Shown here: positions 1 to 8,841 of the stretch, piece after piece
Layout of the letters: each line of letters starts with the position of its first letter
Position numbering within the stretch: the stretch's first letter is position 1
Assembly (NCBI RefSeq): GCF_947495715.1
Contig: NZ_CANLZU010000005.1
Span: forward strand, 62,001-126,000
DNA length: 64,000 nt
Direction of reading: 5' to 3'
Source of the DNA: an uncultured Oceanisphaera sp.
GTDB lineage: Bacteria; Pseudomonadota; Gammaproteobacteria; Enterobacterales; Aeromonadaceae
The notes under the pieces: generated by a model
What the model was told of the DNA's origin: nothing
Databases searched by the model: none
The model's input: the letters and a program-made list of their open reading frames with translations, nothing else
Translations under genes and position numbers: made by a program

Positions 1-1897
1 GACTGCTCTGGTGGACACCTGCCACAAAGCCGAAAACGTGTTCGATATTCTGCGCACGGGCCAGCGTCACGTTACCTCCGAGCTGATGGACGTGATACTG
101 CGGGCGCTGGATACGGTGAACAACATGTTTGCCGAAATCCAGAACCGGCAGGAGCCGACCCCCGCCGATCCGCAATTGCTGGAAGAACTCAAGCGCTATT
201 GCCGGCCGGCCAGTGAAGATGAGGCGGACGTCGCTCCGGTTGCCACGGCGGCGGCTGATGCCACCATCGCCGACCTCGGCGAAGCCGACTATCGTCAGAT
301 GCTGGACCAGCTTGCGCCCGATACGTCGGCCGACAGCGTATCCGAACCGGCGTCAGGCGCCTCGGCCGACAATAGTGCCGCCAGTGACGGCGACGACATC
401 AGCGACGATGAATTCGAAGCGCTGCTGGATCAGTTGCACGGCGCCGGCAAGCACAGCGGTGTGCCCGCCTCTGCCGCCTCATCGCCATCGGCCAGCCAGA
501 GCACGGATGACGGTGGTGACGAGATAGACGATCTCGAGTTCGAGGCGCTGCTGGATCAGTTGCATGGCGCCGGCAAGGGTCCGTCGATTGCGGCAGAGGA
601 GGCCGTTAGTACTCCGGCGCAGGCTGCCCCGGCTCAACAAGCACCGGCGGCCGTGACGGCATCTGCACCTGCGGCGCCGAGCGCCGACAAGGCCGCCGCC
701 AAGGCGCCGGCGCATCATAACGCGCCACCGGATACCTCGGTACGGGTGGATACCAGGATCCTCGATAACATCATGAACATGGTGGGCGAGCTGGTGTTGG
801 TGCGTAATCGCCTGCTCAGCCTCGATGCCAATCATGACGATGAAGACATTTCCAAGACGGTCGCCAACCTGGATGCGGTCACCGGTGATCTGCAGGGCGC
901 CGTGATGAAAACCCGGATGCAGCCGATCAAGAAGGTCTTCGGCCGCTTTCCGCGTGTGGTGCGTGATATGGCCCGCAACATGGGCAAGGAAATCAACCTG
1001 GAAATGGTCGGGGAAGACACCGACCTCGATAAAAACCTGGTTGAGGCGCTGGCCGATCCCCTGGTTCACCTGGTGCGTAACTCCTGTGATCACGGCATCG
1101 AAATGCCGGCAGAGCGGGAAGCAGCCGGCAAAGCGCGAGCCGGCGTTATTCGGCTGACGGCTTCGCAGGAAGGGGATCACATTCTGCTCGGTATCGAAGA
1201 TGACGGTGCCGGTATGGATCCGGAAAAGCTCAAGGGCATCGCCATGAAGCGGGGCATTCTCGATGCGGATGGCGCCGCCCGCATGAGCGACGGCGAGGCC
1301 TATAACCTGATTTTCGCCCCCGGTTTTTCCACCAAGCAGGAAATTACCGACGTCTCCGGCCGCGGCGTGGGCATGGATGTGGTCAAGACCGGTATCAACT
1401 CGGTCAATGGCTCCATCGTGATCGACTCGGAGAAAGGCAAGGGTACCCGGCTGCAGATCAAGGTGCCGCTGACCCTGGCAATACTGCCGACCCTGATGGT
1501 GCTGGTGGGCAAGCAGACCTTTGCGCTGCCGTTGACCAACGTCAACGAAATCTTCCATCTCGACCTGACCCGCACCAGCTCGGTGGATGGCCAGCTGACC
1601 ATAGTGGTGCGCAATCACGCCATTCCGCTGTTCTACCTGCAGGACTGGCTGCTCAAGGGTGAGCGTCAGCCGCGTAAAACCCAGGGGCATGTGGTGATAG
1701 TGGTGGTGGGTAACCAGCAGGTCGGTTTTGTGGTCGATGGCCTTATCGGCCAGGAAGAAGTGGTGATCAAGCCGCTCGACCAGCTGTTGCACGGTACGCC
1801 CGGCATGGCCGGCGCCACCATTACCAGCGATGGCGGCATCGCGCTGATCCTGGATCTGGCCGGTTTGATCAAAGCCTATGCCCGGCGTTACGCCTGA
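1..1897 (+). CDS. cheA: Chemotaxis histidine kinase CheA (5' end cut by window)
   Basis: Central kinase of chemotaxis; it phosphorylates CheY and CheB in response to receptor arrays. The frame is open from base 2, so the N-terminus and the phospho-accepting histidine lie upstream; only the end of the Hpt helices ([12 protein letters not shown]) is seen. A long acidic, Ala-rich linker follows, holding two copies of [14 protein letters not shown] (bases 410-451 and 536-577). Then come the dimerisation helices ([19 protein letters not shown]), the ATPase domain with N-box [19 protein letters not shown] and GRGVGMD, and a C-terminal CheW-like domain. It is the first visible gene of a tightly packed chemotaxis operon, with cheB 26 bases downstream. 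Confidence 0.97.
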   Translation, partial: TALVDTCHKAENVFDILRTGQRHVTSELMDVILRALDTVNNMFAEIQNRQEPTPADPQLLEELKRYCRPASEDEADVAPVATAAADATIADLGEADYRQMLDQLAPDTSADSVSEPASGASADNSAASDGDDISDDEFEALLDQLHGAGKHSGVPASAASSPSASQSTDDGGDEIDDLEFEALLDQLHGAGKGPSIAAEEAVSTPAQAAPAQQAPAAVTASAPAAPSADKAAAKAPAHHNAPPDTSVRVDTRILDNIMNMVGELVLVRNRLLSLDANHDDEDISKTVANLDAVTGDLQGAVMKTRMQPIKKVFGRFPRVVRDMARNMGKEINLEMVGEDTDLDKNLVEALADPLVHLVRNSCDHGIEMPAEREAAGKARAGVIRLTASQEGDHILLGIEDDGAGMDPEKLKGIAMKRGILDADGAARMSDGEAYNLIFAPGFSTKQEITDVSGRGVGMDVVKTGINSVNGSIVIDSEKGKGTRLQIKVPLTLAILPTLMVLVGKQTFALPLTNVNEIFHLDLTRTSSVDGQLTIVVRNHAIPLFYLQDWLLKGERQPRKTQGHVVIVVVGNQQVGFVVDGLIGQEEVVIKPLDQLLHGTPGMAGATITSDGGIALILDLAGLIKAYARRYA

Positions 1898-1923
1898 TAA
1901 TAAAAGGGAGTGAGAGGATAATA

Positions 1924-3066
1924 ATGGCTATACGGGTGTTAGTGGTTGATGATTCCAGTTTTTTTCGGCGTCGTGTCAGCGAGATCCTGAATCGGGATCC
2001 CTTGTTAACCGTGGTGGATACCGCCGCCAATGGCCAGGAGGCGGTGGAAAAGGCCCGCTTGCTGCGCCCCGACGTGATCACCATGGACATCGAAATGCCG
2101 GTGATGGACGGTATTTCTGCGGTGCGCGCCATCATGAAGGCGACGCCCACGCCGGTGCTGATGTTTTCTTCGCTGACCCACGACGGTGCCCGGGCCACGC
2201 TGGATGCGCTGGACGCCGGCGCCATGGACTTTCTGCCCAAGCGTTTCGAAGACATCGCCCGCAGCAAGGAAGAAGCGATTCTGCTGCTGCAGCAGAGGGT
2301 CAAGGCCATTTCCCGTCGTCGCGCCGTTGCTGCGCCTGTGTCTCGGTCCTCGACGATCGGGGCTGCCAGTGCGGCGGCGCGGGTTCGACCTACGCTGGCC
2401 AGCACTCCTGCCGGCCGCGGTTTTGCCGCTGCCACTCCGGTGGTGGCCGAGCCGGTTGTCGAGCGCCGCAGCCTGCCTCGTCGCAGTGGCAAGCATTATC
2501 AACTGCTGGCCATCGGCACCTCCACCGGTGGCCCGGTTGCCCTGCAGAAGGTGTTGACCCGGCTCCCGGCCAACTTTCCCCATCCCATCGTGCTTATCCA
2601 GCATATGCCCGGTACCTTTACCAGCGCCTTTGCCGCCCGACTCGACGGTCTGTGCCAGATCCGGGTCAAGGAAGCAGAAGACGGCGATCAATTGCGCCCG
2701 GGCCATGCCTACCTGGCTCCCGGCGGCAAGCAGATGCTGTTTGAAGGCCGCGCCGGTAACGCCCGGTTGCGTGTGATCGACGGCAATGACAAGGTCAATT
2801 ACAAGCCCTGTGTCGACATCACCTTCGCGTCGGCCGCCAAAACCTATGGCGGCAATGTGCTGGCGGTGGTGCTGACCGGCATGGGGGCAGACGGTCGCGA
2901 AGGCGCCCGGCTGCTGAAAGAGCAGGGGGCCAGCATCTGGGCCCAGGACGAAGAAAGCTGCGTGGTCTACGGTATGCCCCAGGCGGTGGCCAAGGCCGGT
3001 ATTGCCACCGAATCCTTGCCCTTGTCGCTGATCGGCGATGCCATCAATAACGAGATCGGCGGCTGA
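1924..3066 (+). CDS. cheB: Chemotaxis response regulator protein-glutamate methylesterase CheB
   Basis: Removes methyl groups from receptor glutamates, and can deamidate glutamines, during adaptation; activated by CheA. The 380-residue protein has a receiver domain with the acidic pocket ([11 protein letters not shown]) and the phospho-acceptor Asp in [12 protein letters not shown] variable linker to about residue 190 follows, then the methylesterase domain with catalytic Ser in GTSTGGP, His in IQHMP and Asp in GMGADG. The ATG at 1924 is preceded by a GGGAG-type ribosome site. The next gene starts 1 base after the stop. Confidence 0.97.
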   Translation: MAIRVLVVDDSSFFRRRVSEILNRDPLLTVVDTAANGQEAVEKARLLRPDVITMDIEMPVMDGISAVRAIMKATPTPVLMFSSLTHDGARATLDALDAGAMDFLPKRFEDIARSKEEAILLLQQRVKAISRRRAVAAPVSRSSTIGAASAAARVRPTLASTPAGRGFAAATPVVAEPVVERRSLPRRSGKHYQLLAIGTSTGGPVALQKVLTRLPANFPHPIVLIQHMPGTFTSAFAARLDGLCQIRVKEAEDGDQLRPGHAYLAPGGKQMLFEGRAGNARLRVIDGNDKVNYKPCVDITFASAAKTYGGNVLAVVLTGMGADGREGARLLKEQGASIWAQDEESCVVYGMPQAVAKAGIATESLPLSLIGDAINNEIGG

Positions 3067-3067
3067 T

Positions 3068-3811
3068 ATGGCATTGGCCGGGCTGCTGTTGGCGCTGGTT
3101 TGCATCACCCTGGCCCAGTGGTGGCATGGGGGCAGCCTGTGGGGGCTGCTGGACGGCCCCGCCCTGCTGATCGTCTGTGGCGGGACCCTGGGGGCGGTGA
3201 TGCTGCAAACGCCCTGGCCCCAGTGCAAGGCGGCACTCAAGGCGCTGAAGGTGCTGTTCGCTCGCCAGTCCTGGCCTTTTCATGAACAGGCCTCGCGGTT
3301 GCTGCACTGGTCGCACGAAGCCCGGCACGGCGGCTTTCTGGCCCTCGAGTCCAAAACCGAGTCGCATGAACTGGACCGCTTTACCCGTCAGGGATTGCAA
3401 TGGCTGGTGGACGGCACCGAGCCGGCGGCGCTGGAACGGCTGCTGGATAATGAACTGGATCGGCTGGAAGAGCAGAAAGAGCTGGAAGCCCGGGTGTATG
3501 AAGCCATGGGCGGCTACAGCCCGACCATCGGCATTATTGGTGCCGTGCTGGGGCTGATTCAGGCGATGTCGAACCTGGATGATCCGGGGGAGCTGGGCCG
3601 AGGCATAGCGGTGGCCTTTGTGGCCACCCTGTACGGCGTGGGGCTAGCCAACCTGTTGCTGTTACCGCTGGCCAACCGGCTGCGGGCCATCTACCGGCTT
3701 GAACTGCGTTATCGTGAGCTGACCGCCATCGGCCTGCTGGCCATCGCTCGCGGCGACGGCAGCCTGTCGGTCAGTCGACAACTGGCCCAGTATCAGGGGC
3801 AGCGTCAATGA
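3068..3811 (+). CDS. motC: MotA-family flagellar stator protein, MotC type
   Basis: Predicted inner-membrane stator subunit with four membrane segments, partner of the MotB-type protein encoded next. The 247-residue protein has an N-terminal membrane pair, a charged cytoplasmic domain, and a C-terminal pair with GGYSPTIGIIGAVLGL and VAFVATLYGVGLANL, both typical of MotA/PomA. I chose the ATG at 3068, just after the cheB stop, because it begins a normal first membrane helix; an in-frame start at 3038 would lie inside cheB. Its stop overlaps the next start (ATGA). The position after cheB matches motC of the Pseudomonas che cluster, where it is a second stator set. Confidence 0.9.
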   Translation: MALAGLLLALVCITLAQWWHGGSLWGLLDGPALLIVCGGTLGAVMLQTPWPQCKAALKALKVLFARQSWPFHEQASRLLHWSHEARHGGFLALESKTESHELDRFTRQGLQWLVDGTEPAALERLLDNELDRLEEQKELEARVYEAMGGYSPTIGIIGAVLGLIQAMSNLDDPGELGRGIAVAFVATLYGVGLANLLLLPLANRLRAIYRLELRYRELTAIGLLAIARGDGSLSVSRQLAQYQGQRQ

Positions 3812-4659
3812 GGCGCCGTTCTCTGGTGTCGGGGCCCGACAGCGCCGGACTGGATCGCTGGCTGGTGTCTTATGCGGACTACATGACGCTGGTGTTTGCG
3901 TTGTTTGTGGTGCTGTATGCCATTCATGCTGGCAAGACCGAGCTGCAGCAACCCATGCTGGATGGCATGCAGCAGGCGCTGGTGCGTCTGAGTGGCGATG
4001 CCTTGCCCGCCACGACGGCGATGAACGGCACGACGATTGACGCCGAGTCTGCCGCCATCGGCACCGATGCGCCGTTGCAAACGACCGGCCTGGAACGGCT
4101 GCAAGCCGAGCTGGCGCTGCAGCTGGCACCGCTGATCGAACAACGGCGGGTCGAACTGGAAAACGACGGCGACTGGCTGACCCTGAGTTTTGACGGCAAG
4201 CTGTTGTTCGCCAGCGGCAGCGCCTTGCTGGGGGGCAACGGCGAGCCGGTGCTGAGCACCCTGCTGCCGGTGCTGGTACCGGTTGACCACTTTATTCGGG
4301 TGCGGGGCTATGCCGACAATCTGCCGGTCAGCAACGAGCTTTATGCTTCCAACTGGCAGCTCTCTGCCGAGCGGGCACGGGTGGTGCTGGAGTGGTTGCT
4401 GAAGCGGGGGATTGCCGCCCCGCGCCTGGCGCTGGAGGCCTTTGGCGAATTTCATCCCCGGGAGCAGCGTCTGGGCGAGCGGGGGCGGGCACTCAACCGG
4501 CGGGTTGAAATTGCCATTTCCGCACAGCGCTGGCAACCCAGAGCCGCCTTGCCGTCACGGCCGCTGAACACGGAGCAGAGCCAGGCGCTGCGGGAGTATG
4601 AACTGCCCGGCGGTGGCATACGAATCGGTACATCAACAGAAGACGGGGCTAACCGGTGA
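3808..4659 (+). CDS. motD: MotB-family flagellar stator protein, MotD type
   Basis: Peptidoglycan-anchored stator partner of the preceding MotA-type protein. It has a single N-terminal membrane helix with the ion-carrying Asp in SYADYMTLVFALFVVLYAI (about residues 17-35). A periplasmic linker follows, then a C-terminal OmpA-like peptidoglycan-binding domain (VRGYADNLPVSN, NWQLSAERARVV, LALEAFGEFHP). The length of 283 residues is normal. Start and stop overlap both neighbours by 4 bases, which suggests translational coupling within the operon. The tail after about residue 235 is unlike the core family and is probably disordered. Confidence 0.9.
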   Translation: MRRRSLVSGPDSAGLDRWLVSYADYMTLVFALFVVLYAIHAGKTELQQPMLDGMQQALVRLSGDALPATTAMNGTTIDAESAAIGTDAPLQTTGLERLQAELALQLAPLIEQRRVELENDGDWLTLSFDGKLLFASGSALLGGNGEPVLSTLLPVLVPVDHFIRVRGYADNLPVSNELYASNWQLSAERARVVLEWLLKRGIAAPRLALEAFGEFHPREQRLGERGRALNRRVEIAISAQRWQPRAALPSRPLNTEQSQALREYELPGGGIRIGTSTEDGANR

Positions 4660-5441
4660 TTGTCTGGACAGTAGCAAATCAGAAAGGCGGGGTCGGTAAA
4701 ACCACCACAGTCGTGGCGCTCGCCGGTTTGCTGGCGCAGCGCAACAAGCGGGTGCTGCTGATCGACACCGATCCACACGGCTCCCTTACCTCCTATTTCA
4801 ATTATGATATGGATACCTTGCCGCACACCCTGTTCGATCTGTTTCAGGCCGAACGACCGACCCGAGCCCTGTTTGAACAGGTGGCGCTGAAAACCGATTT
4901 CGATGGTCTGACGCTGTTGCCGGCGTCGATCTCTCTGGCGACGCTGGAGCGTACCTCCAGCAGCCGTGAAGGCATGGGGCTGGTGCTGAAGCGCCTGCTG
5001 GCCGAGCTGCAGCATGATTTTGACGTGGTGATTATCGACTGCCCGCCGGTGCTGGGGGTCATGATGGTCAATGCGCTGGCCGCCTGTGATCGCATTCTGG
5101 TGCCGGTGCAGACCGAGTTTCTGGCCATCAAGGGGCTGGAGCGGATGGTCGGCACCTTCAAGCTGATGCACAGAGCCAGAAAAGACGGCTTCAACTATAC
5201 GGTGGTGCCCACCATGTACGATCAGCGCACCCGGGCTTCGGTACAGAGTCTGGAGAGCCTGAAACAACAGTATGGCGAGCGGCTCTGGCCGGCGGTGATT
5301 CCGGTAGACACCAAGTTTCGCGATGCCAGCCTGCGCCACGAACCGCCTTCTTATTTCGCCAGGGGCAGCCGGGGGGTCTATGCCTATCAGACCCTGCTGC
5401 GCTACCTGTGGCAGCTCGATGGCGTGGAGACGGCATTATGA
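4656..5441 (+). CDS. parC: ParA-type ATPase for polar chemotaxis arrays (ParC)
   Basis: ParA/Soj-family ATPase. In Vibrio the orthologue in the same operon place (ParC) positions chemotaxis arrays at the cell pole, and a Pseudomonas protein has the same place. The deviant Walker A KGGVGKTT is at residues 9-16, the switch-I aspartate is in LLIDTDPHGSLTSYF, and Walker B is in VVIIDCPPVLGVMMVNAL. The start is GTG at 4656 (MIVWTVANQKGGVGK), overlapping the motD stop. Length 261 residues. It is next to parP rather than a parB gene, which supports array placement over plasmid or chromosome partition. Confidence 0.88.
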   Translation: MIVWTVANQKGGVGKTTTVVALAGLLAQRNKRVLLIDTDPHGSLTSYFNYDMDTLPHTLFDLFQAERPTRALFEQVALKTDFDGLTLLPASISLATLERTSSSREGMGLVLKRLLAELQHDFDVVIIDCPPVLGVMMVNALAACDRILVPVQTEFLAIKGLERMVGTFKLMHRARKDGFNYTVVPTMYDQRTRASVQSLESLKQQYGERLWPAVIPVDTKFRDASLRHEPPSYFARGSRGVYAYQTLLRYLWQLDGVETAL

Positions 5442-6313
5442 ATCAACGACACACCGACGCCCTCGACGATTATTTCGGCGCCCTGCTGGAAGAAAGTCCG
5501 TCCCGAGAGGAGCCTGAGTGGCAGCAAGCGCCCTCGCCAGCGCCGGCCGAAGCTCCTTTAGTGTTTGCCGACCCGGCCGAAGAGGAACGGCGTTTGGGGC
5601 TGGAAGCCCTGCTGGCCCGGGTGGCCGAGCTGAAAGAAGAAGAAAGTCTGCCGCCGGCGGAAACCATTGTGTCTGAACCCGAGCCGACTGCTCCTGTGGC
5701 GCCCGAACCGGCAATAATGACGGAGGCCAGGGTCGAGCCGACACCGGCCATTCCCGAACCGACCATTCCCGAACCGACCATGGTTGAACCGACACCGGTA
5801 GCGGCCGTTGAGCCCGAGCCGGTGCCCGTTGCCGCCGCGACACCGGCCGCCGCCGAATGGCGTAACATGGATACCGAAAGCAGCTTTCAGGCCTTGTTTT
5901 TCGAGGTGGCGGGCATGACCTTTGCGGTACCGCTGACCCATCTGGGGGGCATCTATCAGATGACCAAGCTGACCAGCCTGTTCGGCAAGCCGAACTGGTT
6001 TGCCGGTGTGCTGACCGAGCGGGAACGCCAGCTTTATGTGGTGGATACCGCACGCTGGGCCATGCCCGGCCACCAGGCACAGGAACAATACCAGTATCTG
6101 GTGACGCTGGGGGAAAGCAACTGGGGGCTGGGTTGCCATCAGTTGAAAGGCACGGCCCTGCTGACGCGGGATCAGGTAAAATGGCGCGCCACACCGGGCT
6201 CGCGGCCCTGGCTGGCGGGCATGGTAAAAGAAAAAATGTGCGCCCTGCTACATGTGGATGCCTTGATTGGGCTGCTGGAGCAGGGTAAGAATATCGACGG
6301 ACAACAAGTCTGA
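5438..6313 (+). CDS. parP: ParP, CheW-like chemotaxis array coupling protein
   Basis: Predicted adaptor joining ParC to CheA and receptors at the pole. The first 150 residues are acidic and proline-rich with repeats of PEPTIPEPT type, so probably disordered. The remainder (from about LFFEVAGMTFAVPLTHLGGIY) is a CheW-like fold matching the array integration domain described for Vibrio ParP. I chose the ATG at 5438 because it overlaps the parC stop as ATGA; an in-frame start 30 bases earlier would sit inside parC. It ends 19 bases before cheW. Confidence 0.87.
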   Translation: MNQRHTDALDDYFGALLEESPSREEPEWQQAPSPAPAEAPLVFADPAEEERRLGLEALLARVAELKEEESLPPAETIVSEPEPTAPVAPEPAIMTEARVEPTPAIPEPTIPEPTMVEPTPVAAVEPEPVPVAAATPAAAEWRNMDTESSFQALFFEVAGMTFAVPLTHLGGIYQMTKLTSLFGKPNWFAGVLTERERQLYVVDTARWAMPGHQAQEQYQYLVTLGESNWGLGCHQLKGTALLTRDQVKWRATPGSRPWLAGMVKEKMCALLHVDALIGLLEQGKNIDGQQV

Positions 6314-6332
6314 GCAGGCATAAGGGTAATCT

Positions 6333-6821
6333 ATGAACAGTCATCGCAATGTAGCTGAAAATCTGGCCGAGGGTGAAGTATTGCAGTGGGTCACGTTCCG
6401 TCTCGATAACGAGACCTACGGCATCAATGTGATGCAGGTGCAGGAAGTGTTGCGTTATAGCGACATAGCGCCGGTACCGGGTGCCCCGAATTATGTGCTG
6501 GGCATCGTCAACCTGCGCGGTAACGTAGTGACGGTGCTCGATACCCGGCTGCGCTTCGGCCTGCATCCTGCGGAGCTTACCGACAACAGCCGCATCGTGA
6601 TCATAGAAGCGGAAAAACAGGTCATCGGTATCCTGGTCGACAGCGTGGCCGAGGTGGTGTATCTCAAGTCGTCCGAAATCGAAACCGCCCCCAATGTCGG
6701 CACCAATGAAAGCGCCAAGTTTATTCAGGGCGTGTGCAACCGGGAAGAGGAGCTGTTGATTCTGGTGGATCTGGACAAGCTGTTGTCCGACGACGAGTGG
6801 GACGAGCTGGGCCAGCTGTAA
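6333..6821 (+). CDS. cheW: Chemotaxis coupling protein CheW
   Basis: Cytoplasmic scaffold linking chemoreceptors to CheA. The 162-residue protein is almost entirely CheW domain: WVTFRLDNETYGINVMQVQEV at the first strands, then VPGAPNYVLGIVNLRGNVVTVLDTR, and the closing ILVDLDKLL. Its stop TAA shares an A with the ATG of the next gene. Confidence 0.96.
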   Translation: MNSHRNVAENLAEGEVLQWVTFRLDNETYGINVMQVQEVLRYSDIAPVPGAPNYVLGIVNLRGNVVTVLDTRLRFGLHPAELTDNSRIVIIEAEKQVIGILVDSVAEVVYLKSSEIETAPNVGTNESAKFIQGVCNREEELLILVDLDKLLSDDEWDELGQL

Positions 6822-7225
6822 TGTGGTTGCAACCGGCGTTTATACTGGCGCTGTTGGCGCTGATGCTGGGCATGGTCGCGCTGTTTGTGGCCTGGTCGAT
6901 GTGGCGTCAGAGTCAGCGCAAGCTGGAGGCCATGAGCCGCTTGATGCGTGAGCTGACCCGTACTCGGGACAGCTATCGCAAGCAGATAGAAGAGCTGCAG
7001 GCGGCCAATATCGGTCTTGGTGACAAGGTAACCGAGTTGCACCGTCAACTGGGGCAGTTAAGCGAGCAGCAGCAGGAGCTGGCGCTGAAAGATCCCCAGG
7101 GCAAGCTCTACAGCCGGGCTACCCGCATGGTGCAACTGGGGGCCGATATCGACGAAATCATGGCCGAGTGCGACATGCCGAGGGCCGAAGCCGAGCTGCT
7201 GCTTTCCCTGCATCGTAAACAGTAA
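6821..7225 (+). CDS. DUF2802-type membrane protein at end of che operon
   Basis: Small protein of 134 residues with one N-terminal membrane helix (MWLQPAFILALLALMLGMVA), then a long coiled coil (residues 25-90, rich in E, Q, R and L). The C-terminal motif MVQLGADIDEIMAECDMPRAEAELLLSLH looks like a short helix-turn-helix segment. The ATG at 6821 overlaps the cheW stop by one base; an earlier in-frame start would lie in cheW. A protein of this type closes the che operon in Pseudomonas and Vibrio. Its function is not known to me. Confidence 0.82.
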   Translation: MWLQPAFILALLALMLGMVALFVAWSMWRQSQRKLEAMSRLMRELTRTRDSYRKQIEELQAANIGLGDKVTELHRQLGQLSEQQQELALKDPQGKLYSRATRMVQLGADIDEIMAECDMPRAEAELLLSLHRKQ

Positions 7226-7378
7226 AAGCGGAAACGTCGCTCGCCGTTTCGTCTGTGGCAACCTTGCTTCAGCGCAATAAATCACGCGATTTTGTCCTTC
7301 ACCGGGTGAAACTGAGGCCATTACGGGCGCCGTGTGTTAGACTGGCGCCCATTTTAATGGTTTGAATTATCAACGATT

Positions 7379-8011
7379 ATGCTTGAAGCCAGAGCCTTGA
7401 CCTGTGTCCGTGAAGAGCGCACCTTGTTCAGCGAGTTATCCCTGAAGGTGGCGCCCGGTGAGCTGGTGCAGATAGCCGGCCCCAACGGGGTCGGTAAAAC
7501 CAGTCTGCTGCGCTTGCTGGCCGGCCTGTCGCGGCCTTACGGCGGCGAGGTACTCTGGCAGGGCGAGAACATAGAGCAGCACAGAGACGACTATCATCAG
7601 GACCTGCTCTATCTCGGCCATCAGGCCGGCATCAAACACGAACTGACCGCCTTCGAGAATCTGGCCTTTTTCCGCCGCATGCACCACGCCGACAGCACCG
7701 CCAGTTTGTGGGACGTACTGGCGATGGTGGGCCTGGCGGGGCTGGAAGATCAGGCCGCCGGTCAGCTGTCTGCCGGCCAGAAACGGCGGGTGGCACTGGC
7801 CCGGCTGTGGCTGGGTGGCCCACGGCTGTGGATCCTCGATGAGCCCTTCACCGCCATCGACAAACACGGCGTCAGGGTGCTGGAACAGCTACTGCTGGAT
7901 CACACCGACGCCGGCGGCATGGCATTGATCACCACTCATCAGGATTTATCCCTTTGTGCCGACCGGGCACGCATTCTGCAGCTGACCCCTTATCAGGAGG
8001 AGCCGGCATGA
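7379..8011 (+). CDS. ccmA: Heme exporter ATP-binding protein CcmA
   Basis: ATPase of the CcmABCD complex, which releases holo-CcmE during cytochrome c maturation. It has Walker A GPNGVGKTS (about residues 35-43), signature LSAGQKRRVALARL and Walker B LWILDEPFTAID. Length 210 residues is normal. A 153-base gap separates it from the che operon, so ccmA probably starts a new transcription unit. Its stop overlaps the ccmB start as ATGA. Confidence 0.97.
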   Translation: MLEARALTCVREERTLFSELSLKVAPGELVQIAGPNGVGKTSLLRLLAGLSRPYGGEVLWQGENIEQHRDDYHQDLLYLGHQAGIKHELTAFENLAFFRRMHHADSTASLWDVLAMVGLAGLEDQAAGQLSAGQKRRVALARLWLGGPRLWILDEPFTAIDKHGVRVLEQLLLDHTDAGGMALITTHQDLSLCADRARILQLTPYQEEPA

Positions 8012-8676
8012 TCTCCATGTTTACCGGGGTACTGCGCCGCGAGCTGGTGTCGGCCCTGCGTCGGCGCGCCGATATTCTCAACCCGCTGTGGTTTTTCGTG
8101 ATCGTCATTACCCTGTTTCCCCTGGGCATAGGCCCGGAGCCGACCCTGCTGGCGCGTATCGCCCCCGGTATCGTGTGGGTGGCGGCGCTGTTGTCGTCGC
8201 TGCTGGCGCTGGAGCGCTTGTTCCGGGACGACTTTATTGACGGCACCCTGGAACAATTAATGCTGATGCCCTGTCCTTTAGGGGTACTGGTGCTGGCCAA
8301 GGTCATGGCGCACTGGTTGCTGACCGGTTTGCCGCTGTTGCTGCTGTCGCCCCTGGTGGCGGTATTGCTCAGCCTGGACATGGTGGGCTTTCAGGCGGTG
8401 TTTCTGACCCTGTTGCTGGGCACGCCAATCCTGAGTCTGCTCGGCGCCATTGGCGTGGCACTCACAGTAGGCATCGGCAAGGGAGGCGTGCTGTTGAGCC
8501 TGCTGACCCTGCCGCTGTATATTCCGGTGCTTATTTTTGCCACCTCGGCCATAGAGGCGGCCAGTCTGGGCGTGCCCTATGATGGTCAGCTGGCGATTCT
8601 GGCGGCCATGCTGGTGGGCAGCATGACCCTGGCGCCTTTTGCCATCGCGTCGGCGCTAAGAGTGAGTGTGAACTAA
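8008..8676 (+). CDS. ccmB: Heme exporter membrane protein CcmB
   Basis: Inner-membrane partner of CcmA, 222 residues with six predicted hydrophobic segments. The start ATG at 8008 (MISMFTGVLRRELVSALRRR) overlaps the ccmA stop; an upstream in-frame ATG inside ccmA would add a tail unlike the family. Family-typical stretches include ADILNPLWFFVIVITLFPL and ALLSSLLALERLFRDDFIDG. It is followed by 165 AT-rich bases before ccmC, unusual within an operon whose other genes touch or overlap. Confidence 0.95.
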   Translation: MISMFTGVLRRELVSALRRRADILNPLWFFVIVITLFPLGIGPEPTLLARIAPGIVWVAALLSSLLALERLFRDDFIDGTLEQLMLMPCPLGVLVLAKVMAHWLLTGLPLLLLSPLVAVLLSLDMVGFQAVFLTLLLGTPILSLLGAIGVALTVGIGKGGVLLSLLTLPLYIPVLIFATSAIEAASLGVPYDGQLAILAAMLVGSMTLAPFAIASALRVSVN

Positions 8677-8756
8677 CGGAGGTCAAGTTGTTTTGAATGA
8701 CGACTTTGGGATATCTTATGCCCGGGTACACTCGTTTTTTTGTGAACAATTTATGT

Positions 8757-8799
8757 AACGTTTTTAACAACGTTTTCAACAACGTTTTTCAATAACGTT
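8757..8799 (+). repeat. Four AACGTT palindromes at 12-13 bp spacing upstream of ccmC
   Basis: The hexamer AACGTT occurs at 8757, 8769, 8781 and 8794, embedded in imperfect copies of a unit close to AACAACGTTTTC. The spacing is 12, 12 and 13 bases, a little over one helix turn, so the sites face nearly the same side of DNA. The array is AT-rich in a GC-rich genome and ends about 35 bases before ccmC. A TATAAC hexamer (8802-8807) could be a -10 element. It may be a protein-binding array or simply slippage DNA. Confidence 0.6.
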
Positions 8800-8841
8800 T
8801 TTTATAACAATGCGTAATACAAAAAAAGGTCTGTGAGCAAG

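Noticed and set aside
479..1792. Long minus-strand open frame across cheA
   Set aside because: It is a high-GC shadow of cheA on the opposite strand, with His/Gln-rich composition and no domain; cheA is unmistakable.
7226..7378. Hairpin GAAACG/CGTTTC after the che operon as terminator
   Set aside because: Only six pairs with an eight-base loop and no T-run; not enough to call.
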